Shown here: positions 15,508 through 22,693 of the stretch, one piece after another
Position numbering within the stretch: position 1 is the first letter of the stretch
Layout: the number at the start of each line of letters is the position of its first letter
Virus record (IMG/VR): IMGVR_UViG_3300022818_000071
Coordinates: 1 to 39,889 of that record
Source of the DNA: a virus
Reading direction: 5' to 3' (one strand)
DNA: 39,889 nt
The notes under the pieces: model-generated
Seen by the model: only the letters and a program-made list of their open reading frames with translations
What the model was told of the DNA's origin: nothing
The model's database searches: none
Translations under genes and position numbers: made by a program

Positions 15508-16005
15508 GATAGTATGCGATAACACAAATTATATCGTATAAATAAGATGTTAAAGTTACCTGACAGATAACCTGTAAATTGATTATTGTCTGGTAAAATA
15601 CAACACTTGTAGTATAAATTAACAACAATCTGTATAGTGGCACTATTAATTATACCCTAAATATGCCAATAGTAGTATTATATCACGTTATTCATACCAA
15701 AAATGGTATATTTTACACATAATTGACACCTAAAGGGTATTAATTATCTACAATTTGTAGTCAGTTAGTGAAATATAAGTTTCAGTTGTGCATTATAGAC
15801 GCTGAAAAGATACCGAACGGGAATATCCTATACGTTATTTAGAGAAATATTAAATAACATGGGACGTACCTGACACTGATAGCTACAGTGAGGCGTTCAG
15901 GATAGGGTTGCTGGTTATCCTTATATATCGGCTTCACGCCATTATATAAAAAACCATGCAATATGGTCGGCAAGTTGCCATATTACCAAGTAGATTGCCA
16001 AGTTT
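15508..16005 (+). ncRNA. Hairpin-rich non-coding region upstream of the tmRNA-like gene
   Basis: No reading frame with a good start is present. At least eight inverted repeats follow each other: 15513-15540 (TATGCGATA/TATCGTATA), 15556-15596 (TTACCTGACA/TGTCTGGTAA), 15612-15655 (10 bp with one bulge), 15694-15709 (ATACCA/TGGTAT), 15748-15760 (CTACAA/TTGTAG), 15780-15807 (TTTCAG/CTGAAA), 15834-15858 (GTTATTT/AAATAAC), 15869-15901 (CCTGA-CACTG/CAGTG-TCAGG) and 15921-15949 (TTATATA-GGC/GCC-TATATAA). This density suggests one large structured RNA or an origin. Large ornate phage RNAs such as ROOL and GOLLD are often next to tRNA genes, but I cannot test identity. Confidence 0.55.
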
Positions 16006-16085
16006 GGGGGCGAGTCTCGGTCTCGACAGGTGTAAAGCCGATGTGCAAATCCTGGACGTGGGTTCAACTCCCACCGCCTCCACCA
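16006..16085 (+). ncRNA. Minimal tmRNA-like RNA: tRNA-like domain only, no tag frame
   Basis: The acceptor stem pairs GGGGGCG (16006-16012) with CGCCTCC (16075-16081) and includes a G3-U70-type wobble, the alanine identity pair of tmRNA. Discriminator A and encoded CCA follow. The T-arm is GTGGG-TTCAACT-CCCAC (16058-16074). The D-like segment GGTCTCGACAGG and the 3' CCTGGACGTGGG match Bacillota ssrA. A P2 stem CAGG/CCTG closes a 20-nt loop. Normal tmRNA has about 350 nt with a tag frame and pseudoknots; these are deleted here. There is no recognisable anticodon arm. It could be charged with alanine but cannot tag proteins. Confidence 0.78.
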
Positions 16086-16125
16086 ATTTCTCTACAATAT
16101 AAAAATTTATACTATAAGGAAACAG

Positions 16126-16260
16126 ATGCCATACTTTCAACGTTTTAATTTAACTTTCGAACAGTGTTTAAAGCAATCGCTTTGCCCTGAATGTGGAGCG
16201 CCGTTAGCTTTTAGAGAGGGTTGTAAAATGTGTCATTCGTGTTACTGGAGCGCCTGCTAA
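16126..16260 (+). CDS. 44-aa zinc-ribbon protein, like the C-terminal tail of class II ribonucleotide reductase
   Basis: The frame ATG 16126 to TAA 16260 gives two Cys pairs in the order CPECGAPL ... EGCKMCHSCYWSAC, a zinc ribbon. The pattern CPECG-x-L-x(n)-EGC-x2-C-x2-C-x3-C resembles the tail of adenosylcobalamin-dependent ribonucleotide reductases, where it re-reduces the active site. Here it is free-standing. A ribosome site AAGGA lies 8 nt upstream. The stop overlaps the next start (TAATG). Confidence 0.6.
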   Translation: MPYFQRFNLTFEQCLKQSLCPECGAPLAFREGCKMCHSCYWSAC

Positions 16261-16370
16261 TGGAAATAATATTTAAAGATGACAAGGTTATCGACATTAA
16301 GGGTTATCCTACAGGGTGGCCGTATGATAAGGAAAAAGATATTAGCCTGTTAAATAGGTTATATACCTAA
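16260..16370 (+). CDS. 36-aa small protein, unknown
   Basis: ATG 16260 overlaps the preceding stop (TAATG), which implies coupled translation. The product (MEIIFKDDKVIDIKG, then a proline-tryptophan motif GWPYDKEKD) has no known domain. The promoter of the HNH cassette begins right after its stop. Confidence 0.45.
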   Translation: MEIIFKDDKVIDIKGYPTGWPYDKEKDISLLNRLYT

Positions 16371-16373
16371 CAA

Positions 16374-16450
16374 TTAAGTTGTTTTTGTGATATAATAATT
16401 ATATAATAAACATGGGGATAGCGCACACTATCCCCGCCTATGTGCGGAGG
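16374..16450 (+). promoter_or_regulatory. HNH leader copy 2: extended -10 promoter plus kissing-hairpin RNA
   Basis: The promoter has TGA-TATAAT (TATAAT at 16391-16396). Hairpin 1 pairs GGGGATAG (16414-16421) with CTATCCCC (16428-16435) around loop CGCACA. Downstream, TGTGCG (16441-16446) is the exact complement of that loop and lies between CCT and AGG of the Shine-Dalgarno site. Stem and loop sequences differ from the other two copies, but pairing is kept. The upstream TTAAG and GTTTTTGTG are shared with copy 3. Confidence 0.87.
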
Positions 16451-16454
16451 AAAA

Positions 16455-17177
16455 ATGGAAGTTAAAAGATGTCATAAATGTCAAGAAGTAAAATCTGTTG
16501 AAGAGTTTTCTAAAAATAAGAGTACCCCTGATGGCTTACAGTACAATTGTAAAATTTGCCATAATCTAAGTGTTCGTGAATATGCTAAAGCCAATCCTGA
16601 AAAAGATAAAGAAACACAAAAACGACAATATAAAATTCATATTGTGGCGAGAAAAGAATATAATAAAAAATGGCTTGAAGTTAATAAGGACAAGGCTAAA
16701 AAAACTCATACCACTTGGCGCTTGACTAACAAAGAAAAAATAACAGAAAGAGATAGAAGATATCTAAAAAAAAATTGGGATAGGATTAAAGAATATAATA
16801 GAAAATGGTATCTTGCCCATAGAATATTAAAAGTAAAAATAAAAAAAGACCCTATATTTTATAGATTAAACAGTATTATAGGTTCAAAAATAGGCCATTC
16901 ATTACATGGAAATAAAAATGGCCGCCATTGGGAAAATCTTGTTGGGTATACAGTTCAAGATTTAATTAAACATTTAGAAAAACAATTTACAGATGGGATG
17001 TCATGGAATAATTATGGGTTTTATGGTTGGCACGTAGACCATATTATACCAAAAAGCTTTTTTGAATTTACGTCGTCAGATGATATAGAGTTTAAATATT
17101 GTTGGTCTTTAATAAATCTACAGCCTCTATGGGCAACAGATAATAAGAAAAAACATAATAAAATAATTTATATCTAA
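16455..17177 (+). CDS. HNH endonuclease, homing type
   Basis: The protein has 240 aa from ATG 16455 after CGGAGG. The N-terminus has a zinc motif (CHKCQEVK ... CKIC, residues 6-40) like other phage nucleases that begin with a Cys4 finger. The middle is a long basic helical region (residues 45-125). The C-terminus has the HNH core WHVDHIIPKSFF, LINLQPLWATDNKKK. It is placed between the small-gene cluster and the holin. The shared leader marks it as part of the same mobile family as the HNH genes at 2439 and 27207, although the proteins differ. Confidence 0.92.
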   Translation: MEVKRCHKCQEVKSVEEFSKNKSTPDGLQYNCKICHNLSVREYAKANPEKDKETQKRQYKIHIVARKEYNKKWLEVNKDKAKKTHTTWRLTNKEKITERDRRYLKKNWDRIKEYNRKWYLAHRILKVKIKKDPIFYRLNSIIGSKIGHSLHGNKNGRHWENLVGYTVQDLIKHLEKQFTDGMSWNNYGFYGWHVDHIIPKSFFEFTSSDDIEFKYCWSLINLQPLWATDNKKKHNKIIYI

Positions 17178-17191
17178 AGGGGTGATTTAAA

Positions 17192-17551
17192 TTGTTAGAA
17201 AATATTGATTGGAAGTTAATAGTAATTTTAATACCTATTTGTATGGCATTAACAGAGTTTGTGAAGAATCTGACTAAAGATAAGTTGGGTCAATGGTCTA
17301 TAGCAGTGAGTATGGGATTAGCATTTGTAACTGTATTCTTATTTGGTATGGGAGATGCCGCATTTGCTTGGCAACCATTTGTAAAGATGAGCATAATGGT
17401 AGGCTTGGGCGCTTGTGGTCTTTACAACGGTACTACTCAGGTAGGATATGCAATTGTAAATAACATATCTAAGGCACAAGTTAATGTTAATACACCTAGT
17501 GGAAAAGATTCAAACATTAAAATTGATATTACAAAAGAAGAAGTTAAATAA
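17192..17551 (+). CDS. Phage holin-like membrane protein
   Basis: The TTG start at 17192 follows AAAGGGGTGA. The 119-aa product has hydrophobic helices at about residues 8-26, 36-55 and 62-80 and ends in a charged soluble tail (SGKDSNIKIDITKEEVK). This size and pattern fit class I/II holins that make lesions in the inner membrane to release endolysin. It is some 3 kb from the endolysin genes, with the HNH gene and non-coding RNA between them. Confidence 0.72.
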   Translation: MLENIDWKLIVILIPICMALTEFVKNLTKDKLGQWSIAVSMGLAFVTVFLFGMGDAAFAWQPFVKMSIMVGLGACGLYNGTTQVGYAIVNNISKAQVNVNTPSGKDSNIKIDITKEEVK

Positions 17552-17584
17552 ACTTAATTCACAGTTAGGTTGACAGCTAAGTGG

Positions 17585-17619
17585 GGTCGGTATTCAAAAG
17601 ATATCGACCTCTTTTTTTT
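17585..17619 (+). terminator. Intrinsic terminator after the holin gene
   Basis: GGTCGGTAT (17585-17593) pairs with ATATCGACC (17601-17609) with one G-U, followed by CT and eight T. It separates the late lysis block from the early region. Confidence 0.88.
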
Positions 17620-17655
17620 ATTGGAAAAATAATTTATAGTAGGCTAATATTTCTC

Positions 17656-17684
17656 TTGACAAACATTGTTTATTGTTATATATT
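17656..17684 (+). promoter_or_regulatory. Promoter of the regulator / early operon
   Basis: TTGACA at 17656-17661 and TATATT at 17679-17684 with a 17-bp spacer form a consensus-grade sigma-A promoter. It lacks the spacer sequence of the five repeated promoters. It stands 38 nt before the XRE gene and the long early operon. Confidence 0.85.
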
Positions 17685-17721
17685 AATATTATTAATAAGG
17701 GTCTTAATTGAAAGAGGGGAT

Positions 17722-17946
17722 ATGATACGTAATAGTTTAAGCATTTACAGAAAGAGGGCGGAGATAACACAATTTGACGTTGCTGAAAAACTGGGTACAA
17801 AACAGTTTATTGTTAGTTTGTGGGAATCAGGCCAGCAAGTTCCAACAGTTGAACAGATAGAAAAAATGGCTACAATATTTAATACCACAGTAAGCAATCT
17901 ATACGACCAGAAATTTTTATTAGCATTAATAGAAATGAATAAATAA
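17722..17946 (+). CDS. XRE-family helix-turn-helix regulator, 74 aa
   Basis: The start chosen is ATG 17722, following AGAGGGG; longer reading would cross the promoter. The HTH is ITQFDVAEKLGTKQFIVSLWESGQQVPTV in two helices, followed by IEKMATIFNTTVSNLY, a complete Xre/Cro domain. There is no C-terminal peptidase or dimer domain. It begins the early operon and probably controls its own promoter. No divergent repressor gene is present. Confidence 0.88.
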   Translation: MIRNSLSIYRKRAEITQFDVAEKLGTKQFIVSLWESGQQVPTVEQIEKMATIFNTTVSNLYDQKFLLALIEMNK

Positions 17947-18026
17947 TGGACAAGAGATTAAAGCAGATAATTGATGAGTTTTATAAGGCAAGTTTAAAAG
18001 CAGAAAAGAAAAGAGGCAAAAAATGA
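17946..18026 (+). CDS. 26-aa basic peptide
   Basis: ATG 17946 overlaps the regulator stop (TAATG), and the stop overlaps the next ATG (ATGA). The product is a lysine-rich helix (MDKRLKQIIDEFYKASL). Chained overlaps on both sides support translation, but its short length keeps confidence low. Confidence 0.4.
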   Translation: MDKRLKQIIDEFYKASLKAEKKRGKK

Positions 18027-18178
18027 AGATAGTTTTATTATTCAACAGATGGCCTGTTCCAAGTTTAGTTGAAAGTATTGTTGTACTTTTATTATTAGTA
18101 GCAGTAGTAGCAATTTTTTATGTTATTGACAAATTAAGACAAAAGAAGTTAAATAATAAGAGAAAGGAATCAACATGA
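18023..18178 (+). CDS. 51-aa single-pass membrane protein
   Basis: ATG 18023 overlaps the preceding stop. One hydrophobic helix covers about residues 15-36 (LVESIVVLLLLVAVVAIFYV) and is followed by a basic tail (KLRQKKLNNKRK), so the N-terminus is probably outside. No family is recognised. The end overlaps the next start by ATGA. Confidence 0.55.
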   Translation: MKIVLLFNRWPVPSLVESIVVLLLLVAVVAIFYVIDKLRQKKLNNKRKEST

Positions 18179-18402
18179 ATAAGAAAAACACAATAGATTA
18201 TATCAGACCGGCTGGAGCGTTCCCGCAGACTTTTGAAGGCTGGGAAAAATACCAGGCTCAGTTTGACAATATCAATGATGCAGATGATTTTTTTGAAGGT
18301 CTTAACAATAAAAGTGTAAAAAGAAACAGAACAGAAACATGGTGGGGAAATGATCCAGATTTAAGACAGCACGAACGAAGAGAAAGGAAGTGGTTTAGAT
18401 GA
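18175..18402 (+). CDS. 75-aa early protein, unknown
   Basis: The product is rich in aromatic and charged residues (AFPQTFEGWEKYQAQFDN; ETWWGNDPDLRQHERRERK). AAAGGAA lies 6 nt before the ATG. Both ends overlap neighbours by ATGA-type junctions, so it is in the tightly packed early operon. There is no known domain. Confidence 0.55.
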   Translation: MNKKNTIDYIRPAGAFPQTFEGWEKYQAQFDNINDADDFFEGLNNKSVKRNRTETWWGNDPDLRQHERRERKWFR

Positions 18403-18536
18403 CTAACTTAGAAAAACAATTAGATGAATGTAATCTCTGGCTATATAAAATTCTAAACAAAGTTGCAGATATGAAGTTAAATTTAAAGGTTCAGGAGACT
18501 TTAAGAAACGAGTTAAAGGAGCAGCAAGATGACTGA
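18399..18536 (+). CDS. 45-aa coiled-coil early protein
   Basis: ATG 18399 overlaps the previous stop. The sequence is heptad-like throughout (LEKQLDECNLWLYKILNKV). The stop overlaps the next start (ATGACTGA). It may be a small subunit or inhibitor; no function is recognisable. Confidence 0.5.
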   Translation: MTNLEKQLDECNLWLYKILNKVADMKLNLKVQETLRNELKEQQDD

Positions 18537-18711
18537 CGTATATTGTGGTAAAACAGCGTGTATCAACAACACCTGGAAGATGATAGAAAACAGGCAGTAT
18601 CACGTCTGTATAGCGGAAGAAATAGAGATAACCAAAGACGGTAATTGTTTTAACTATGAAGTGCCGGAATTGCCATTTAAGCCAATTATTTGGAAAGGGG
18701 TTGAAAATTAA
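18529..18711 (+). CDS. DUF1540-like cysteine protein, 60 aa
   Basis: Cysteines in YCGKTACINNT, HVCIAEEIEI and NCFNYE match the spacing of DUF1540, a small metal-binding domain (C-x4-C, C-x-A-x2-I, C-x-Y). The role is unknown. It directly precedes the ERF gene with no gap. Confidence 0.55.
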   Translation: MTDVYCGKTACINNTWKMIENRQYHVCIAEEIEITKDGNCFNYEVPELPFKPIIWKGVEN

Positions 18712-19557
18712 ATGGAACTTAAAAAGAAATTAATTGAAGTTTCAAAGTCTATAGGTTATTTGCAAAAGGATAAGAAAAACACGATGCAGAATTACAGTTA
18801 TTTATCCGAAGCAAAAATCAAGGATACCATTCAGGGTAAATTTGAAGAGCATGGCATAGTTTTTAACTACTCGACAACAGATGTCAGGGAATATGAAATA
18901 AGTCCTACCAGTAAAGGAACGAAACAGTTTTTAACCATAGCAAGTGGAACTTACAAATTTTTGGACGCCGATAGCGACATGGAAATCTCCGGTACTTGGT
19001 TTGGCAGCGGATCAGATACCGGAGATAAGGGATTATACAAGGCAATAACCGGCGGTATTAAATATGTGTTAAATACAAACTTCCTTATTCCTACTGGTGA
19101 TGACCCTGAAAAAGATGACAGTGATAATGGTAATGGCAAACCTCCGGTAAAGCCTAAGCCTCCAAATATTGCTACTGATAATGCCGAAACTAAATATTCT
19201 TCCAATAGTGAATATTTTGAAAACTATGACTGGTCTAAAGTAGATTTACAAACCGTTCCTGAAGTTCTTGAGTGGGGTAAAAATCCTAAGACCGGAAAAA
19301 GTATGGTTATTAAAAATGCAGAAATAGTAACCAAACTATATTTCTTAGCTTTAGATTCTATGCCCAAAGAAGAAGTAAGCCAATTTTATCTTGATATAAC
19401 CGGAAAGAAATACGGCTTTACTTATGAGCATATTCATGTAATAGCAAAAGCATTAATGAGTATGGAAGATGATAAAAAGAGTAAAGGAGGTTCAAAAGAA
19501 GAATTAAGAGAAGCATTTGAGCAGGCAGAATTTGTTGATGAGGACATACCGTTATAG
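18712..19557 (+). CDS. erf: ERF-family single-strand annealing recombinase
   Basis: The 281-aa protein shows typical ERF sequence in the first 135 residues: a start helix, NYSYLSEAKIKDTI, then GTWFGSGSDTGDKGLYKAI, GGIKYVLNTNFLIPTGDD. ERF proteins form rings and anneal complementary strands in recombination-dependent replication and genome circularisation. After residue 140 a lysine/proline linker leads to a C-terminal helical region (VSQFYLDITGKKYGFTYEH) that may bind partner proteins. A highly permuted genome, as here, fits a phage with an annealing system. Confidence 0.93.
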   Translation: MELKKKLIEVSKSIGYLQKDKKNTMQNYSYLSEAKIKDTIQGKFEEHGIVFNYSTTDVREYEISPTSKGTKQFLTIASGTYKFLDADSDMEISGTWFGSGSDTGDKGLYKAITGGIKYVLNTNFLIPTGDDPEKDDSDNGNGKPPVKPKPPNIATDNAETKYSSNSEYFENYDWSKVDLQTVPEVLEWGKNPKTGKSMVIKNAEIVTKLYFLALDSMPKEEVSQFYLDITGKKYGFTYEHIHVIAKALMSMEDDKKSKGGSKEELREAFEQAEFVDEDIPL

Positions 19558-19617
19558 AAAGGAGGCTCTTAAAACATATTTAGCAATATAGTGTTTAGCA
19601 AGCAATACCAAACAAAA

Positions 19618-19640
19618 GCAGGGAGCCGCAAACTCCCTGC
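19618..19640 (+). promoter_or_regulatory. Stable hairpin upstream of the 3D-domain gene
   Basis: GCAGGGAG (19618-19625) pairs perfectly with CTCCCTGC (19633-19640) around a 7-nt loop. There is no T-run. It sits 14 nt before the gene start, near AAAGG. It could be an RNA-processing or translational element. Confidence 0.6.
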
Positions 19641-19654
19641 AAGAAAGGTAAGTC

Positions 19655-20188
19655 ATGACTAAGAACATTACCATAATTATATTAGCACTAATTATAACTT
19701 TAGTATTATTTTTATCCTTAATGATGTTCTCAAATTATCAGCACGATATGCTTTCAATGGCAGACCAGCAATTAAAGTCTGACAACCTACACCTCGAAGC
19801 CCTAAGCGGAATATCTAAAGAACTTAATAATGTTAAAGATGATGCTAAAATACTTGAAAATAAATATATCGCTCTAGGCAAGGAGAAAGGTTTATCAGGT
19901 AACTGGCAAGAGTTTGTCTTAACGGCTTACACCCCAAACGATGTAAGCCAAGGTACAACTGATATTACGTTTATCGGAATCCGCGCTAATGCAAAAATTC
20001 CTATTTGTGCAGTAGACCCGACTGTTATTCCAGTAGGCTCAATAATTGAAATAAAAGACTATGGATATTTCTTAGCAGCAGATACAGGGCTTGCGATTAA
20101 AGGTAATAGAATTGACCTGTTATTCAGCAATAAAGATGAAGCAATTAATTTTGGCAAAATTATAAAAGATGTGAGAGTGATTAAATGA
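19655..20188 (+). CDS. Membrane-anchored 3D-domain protein (cell-wall lytic family)
   Basis: The 177-aa protein has an N-terminal membrane helix (residues 5-25), a coiled coil (about 30-75), then a 3D domain. That domain shows FVLTAYTP, VDPTVIPVGSIIEI and AADTGLAIKGNRIDLLF, with the three conserved Asp. 3D domains resemble the barrel of MltA-type lytic transglycosylases and occur in Bacillota RpfB- and YuiC-like proteins. It lies among replication genes, not lysis genes, so it may act early at the cell envelope. The stop overlaps the next start by ATGA. Confidence 0.85.
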   Translation: MTKNITIIILALIITLVLFLSLMMFSNYQHDMLSMADQQLKSDNLHLEALSGISKELNNVKDDAKILENKYIALGKEKGLSGNWQEFVLTAYTPNDVSQGTTDITFIGIRANAKIPICAVDPTVIPVGSIIEIKDYGYFLAADTGLAIKGNRIDLLFSNKDEAINFGKIIKDVRVIK

Positions 20189-20451
20189 GCAAATATAGAT
20201 GTACTTATATAAGTGGCAGTGGGCAAGAATACAATGAGGGTATTTGGATAATAAAAACAAAAACACCAAAAACTCTAATAATGGAAAAAGTGAGTGAAAA
20301 TGGAATTTATGGCAATTATGAAAAAGGTGAAAAAATAAGATGTCAAAAAGGGAATGGCAATCCCTTAATTGAATATGATGATGGTACATTTACTATTTAT
20401 CCAAATCAAAATGGAACACCTTATTATTTTGAAACTATTAGTGAAAGTTAA
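20185..20451 (+). CDS. 88-aa beta-rich protein, unknown
   Basis: Overlaps the previous stop (ATGA). The sequence alternates strands and turns (YRCTYISGSGQEYNEG; LIEYDDGTFTIYPNQNG). It is coupled to the 3D protein gene upstream and to the replication gene 4 nt downstream. No family is recognised. Confidence 0.5.
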   Translation: MSKYRCTYISGSGQEYNEGIWIIKTKTPKTLIMEKVSENGIYGNYEKGEKIRCQKGNGNPLIEYDDGTFTIYPNQNGTPYYFETISES

Positions 20452-20455
20452 ATAA

Positions 20456-21259
20456 ATGAGCAATCAAAAAGCAGGATTAGATTACTTTCCACTAGATGTT
20501 TACATTGAGCAAGACGATAAAATGGCATTAATCCAAGCTAAACACGGGATTATAGGATATGCAGTTGTCCTTAAAATGTTTACCAAAATCTATTCAGACA
20601 AAGGTTACTACTATCCATGGAACGAAGAAACACAGTTATTGTTTTCAGCAAGGGCAGGAGCTGATTATAACAAAGTTATAGAGATAATAAGTGATGCTAT
20701 TAAATGGAAAATATTTGATGCAGATAAATTTGAACAGTGTCAAATATTAACATCAAAAAGAATACAGGAAACATATTTAGAAGCAACAAAAAGACGTAAA
20801 ACTGTTGAACTTTTTAAGCCTTATTTACTGCTAAACGGGGATAATGTAAACATCTTGGCTGGAAATGTAGACATTATCGAAGGAAATGTAGACATTTTGA
20901 AACAAAGTAAAGTAAAGGAAAGTAAAGTAAAGGAAAGTAAAGAACCCCCTACCCCCTTTAATGAAATTGAAAAACTTTATTTAACACACTGCATACTACT
21001 TCCAAGTATCCAAGAATTAACCGAACAAAGAAAAACTTTAATAAAAGCACGATGGCAAAAGCATAAAGATTTATCCATATTTGAAAATCTTTTTAAGAAA
21101 GCCAATGCGAGTAAGTTTCTTACTGGAAGCAATAAGGAAAATTGGAAAGCAAGTTTTGACTGGCTTCTAAATGTAAATAATATGATTAAGGTTTTAGAAG
21201 GCAATTATGACAACAAAAAACCAGTTATGGGTGGAGGCAGACGATATGAAAACTATTGA
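20456..21259 (+). CDS. Replication initiation protein, Lin1244/DUF4373 N-domain
   Basis: The 267-aa protein begins with GLDYFPLDVYIEQDDKMALI and continues KHGIIGYAVVLKMFTKIY, the Lin1244/Lin1753-type N-domain that resembles DnaD-family winged helices. A linker has two copies of KVKES. The C-terminus (IEKLYLTHCILLPSIQELT ... FLTGSNKENWKASFDWLLN) is DnaD/gp-like. Such proteins bind the phage origin and load the helicase, here encoded next. The linker repeat comes from a 15-nt tandem repeat (about 20905-20940). Confidence 0.82.
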   Translation: MSNQKAGLDYFPLDVYIEQDDKMALIQAKHGIIGYAVVLKMFTKIYSDKGYYYPWNEETQLLFSARAGADYNKVIEIISDAIKWKIFDADKFEQCQILTSKRIQETYLEATKRRKTVELFKPYLLLNGDNVNILAGNVDIIEGNVDILKQSKVKESKVKESKEPPTPFNEIEKLYLTHCILLPSIQELTEQRKTLIKARWQKHKDLSIFENLFKKANASKFLTGSNKENWKASFDWLLNVNNMIKVLEGNYDNKKPVMGGGRRYENY

Positions 21260-22571
21260 TACCACAAAACTAAATGAAATGTCAGTCAGGGATTACGACC
21301 TTGAAAAAAAGATACTCAAAACCATTATCCTGGATAAGAAGAATTTAGACTATATCAACTCATTAACCGAAGATGATTTTTGTAATGATGGTTTCAGGGA
21401 AATATACAAAGTGTTTAGGGAAATGTCTGATAAGGAAATTCCAATAGATATAAATTTGATTCCAAGAGAGACAAAAATATCTCAGCCATTTACTGAAATG
21501 ATGGTAGTAGATAGTTTATTTAACTGGGAGATGTCAACCTATATTAACCGCTTAAAGCAGATTTCACAGCAACGCAAGATACAGCAATTAATGTATAAGG
21601 CCACTGTAATGGTTAAGGAGGATAAGACGCCGGAGGAAATATCCTATTGGCTTACTAATGAAATATCCAAGTTTACCGTAGCACCTGTTGAGGATATGGA
21701 AAAGCAGAATCTTAGGATTAATACTGAGTTATTAGAGGAGTTACAGCAAGAGGATTATTTCGGATTAACATCGGGATATGCAAACCTGGATTACAGGATA
21801 AGAGGTTTTGCCAATGGCACATTCACTATTTTAGGTGGCACACCATCGGCGGGTAAAACTACATGGCTTCTTAATATCGTTAACCACTTGTGCAAAAAAG
21901 GTAAAAGGGTTTTACATGTAAATCTTGAAATGTCCCACATGATGATGCAAATGAAGATACTATCAATTATTACCGGAATATCAACGTCACTTTTAATGGC
22001 TACCAAAAAGAATATATTGGAAGATCAATGGAAACAAATAACAGATACCTTAAATTTAATTTCATCTTATAAATGGTTTAGGATAGGTGAAAAAGATACT
22101 ACAGTTTTTGATATTGAAAATGCCATTAAAGAACAGGGCGGATTTGATATTGTTGTTGTTGACTATTTGCAATTAATGAAACCAGTTCACGCAAGTAAAT
22201 CAAGGTATGAGGATGTGTCTGCAATATCCAGGGACCTTAAAAAACTTTCAACAAAATACAATATTCCGTTTATCGTGGTGGCTTCAATCAATAGGGATTA
22301 TGCCAATAGAGACGACAAGATGCCAATGATATCGGATTTAAGAGACTCAGGCAATATTGAATATGATGCAGATTTAATCTTGTTTTTATCAAGAGAATCT
22401 CTGTTTGCAGAATATGATGAGAGAAAACACATGATGACAAGTTTTGAATATGAACATAGAGCGGAATTATTAGTGGCAAAAAATAGGTGGGGGCAATCGA
22501 ATAAAAAAATACCATTCTTTTTTGATGGTGAAAAATCATTATTCATGGAGGTAACAGATGAAGTCGATTAA
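21246..22571 (+). CDS. dnaB: DnaB-like replicative helicase
   Basis: The start ATG 21246 was chosen because GGAGG lies 8 nt upstream; the longer frame from 21207 has no ribosome site. It gives 441 aa. The N-terminal domain (residues 1-130) is the DnaB N-domain (YDLEKKILKTIILDKKNLDY in outline). The RecA-like core has Walker A GGTPSAGKTT, Walker B IVVVDYLQLM, and SGNIEYDADLILFL. It unwinds DNA 5'-3' at the fork. It overlaps the initiator gene upstream by 14 nt and the next small gene by 14 nt. Confidence 0.94.
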   Translation: MKTIDTTKLNEMSVRDYDLEKKILKTIILDKKNLDYINSLTEDDFCNDGFREIYKVFREMSDKEIPIDINLIPRETKISQPFTEMMVVDSLFNWEMSTYINRLKQISQQRKIQQLMYKATVMVKEDKTPEEISYWLTNEISKFTVAPVEDMEKQNLRINTELLEELQQEDYFGLTSGYANLDYRIRGFANGTFTILGGTPSAGKTTWLLNIVNHLCKKGKRVLHVNLEMSHMMMQMKILSIITGISTSLLMATKKNILEDQWKQITDTLNLISSYKWFRIGEKDTTVFDIENAIKEQGGFDIVVVDYLQLMKPVHASKSRYEDVSAISRDLKKLSTKYNIPFIVVASINRDYANRDDKMPMISDLRDSGNIEYDADLILFLSRESLFAEYDERKHMMTSFEYEHRAELLVAKNRWGQSNKKIPFFFDGEKSLFMEVTDEVD

Positions 22572-22692
22572 ACAACTATCACTTAAAATCTATAATTCTA
22601 TCAAGAGGTTCTTTAAAGACATGGCAGTATTACAAAGTGAGATTATGAAGTTTGATGAAGAATATAAACAATATTTGGAGGGGAAGAAATAA
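22558..22692 (+). CDS. 44-aa basic helical protein
   Basis: ATG 22558 follows GGAGG with 6 nt spacing and overlaps the helicase gene end. The product (SIKQLSLKIYNSIKRFFKDM, then a coil KFDEEYKQYLEG) is helical and basic. There is no homology I recognise. Context suggests a replication accessory. Confidence 0.55.
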   Translation: MKSIKQLSLKIYNSIKRFFKDMAVLQSEIMKFDEEYKQYLEGKK

Positions 22693-22693
22693 C

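Noticed and set aside
15555-15600. Possible tRNA genes in the non-coding region
   Set aside because: No T-arm sequence or acceptor stem other than the one at 16006-16085 was found.
16006-16085. Attachment site interpretation of the tmRNA-like gene
   Set aside because: Kept only as an alternative: both halves of the tRNA domain are present and no integrase gene is found.
15934-16148. Reading frames on both strands over the tmRNA-like region
   Set aside because: They cover the tRNA-like domain and encode the well-known spurious peptides of such RNAs; no ribosome sites.
20900-20945. Short tandem repeat AAAGTAAAGTAAAGG as a CRISPR or iteron array
   Set aside because: It is in frame within the initiator linker and encodes KVKES repeats; units are adjacent with no spacers.
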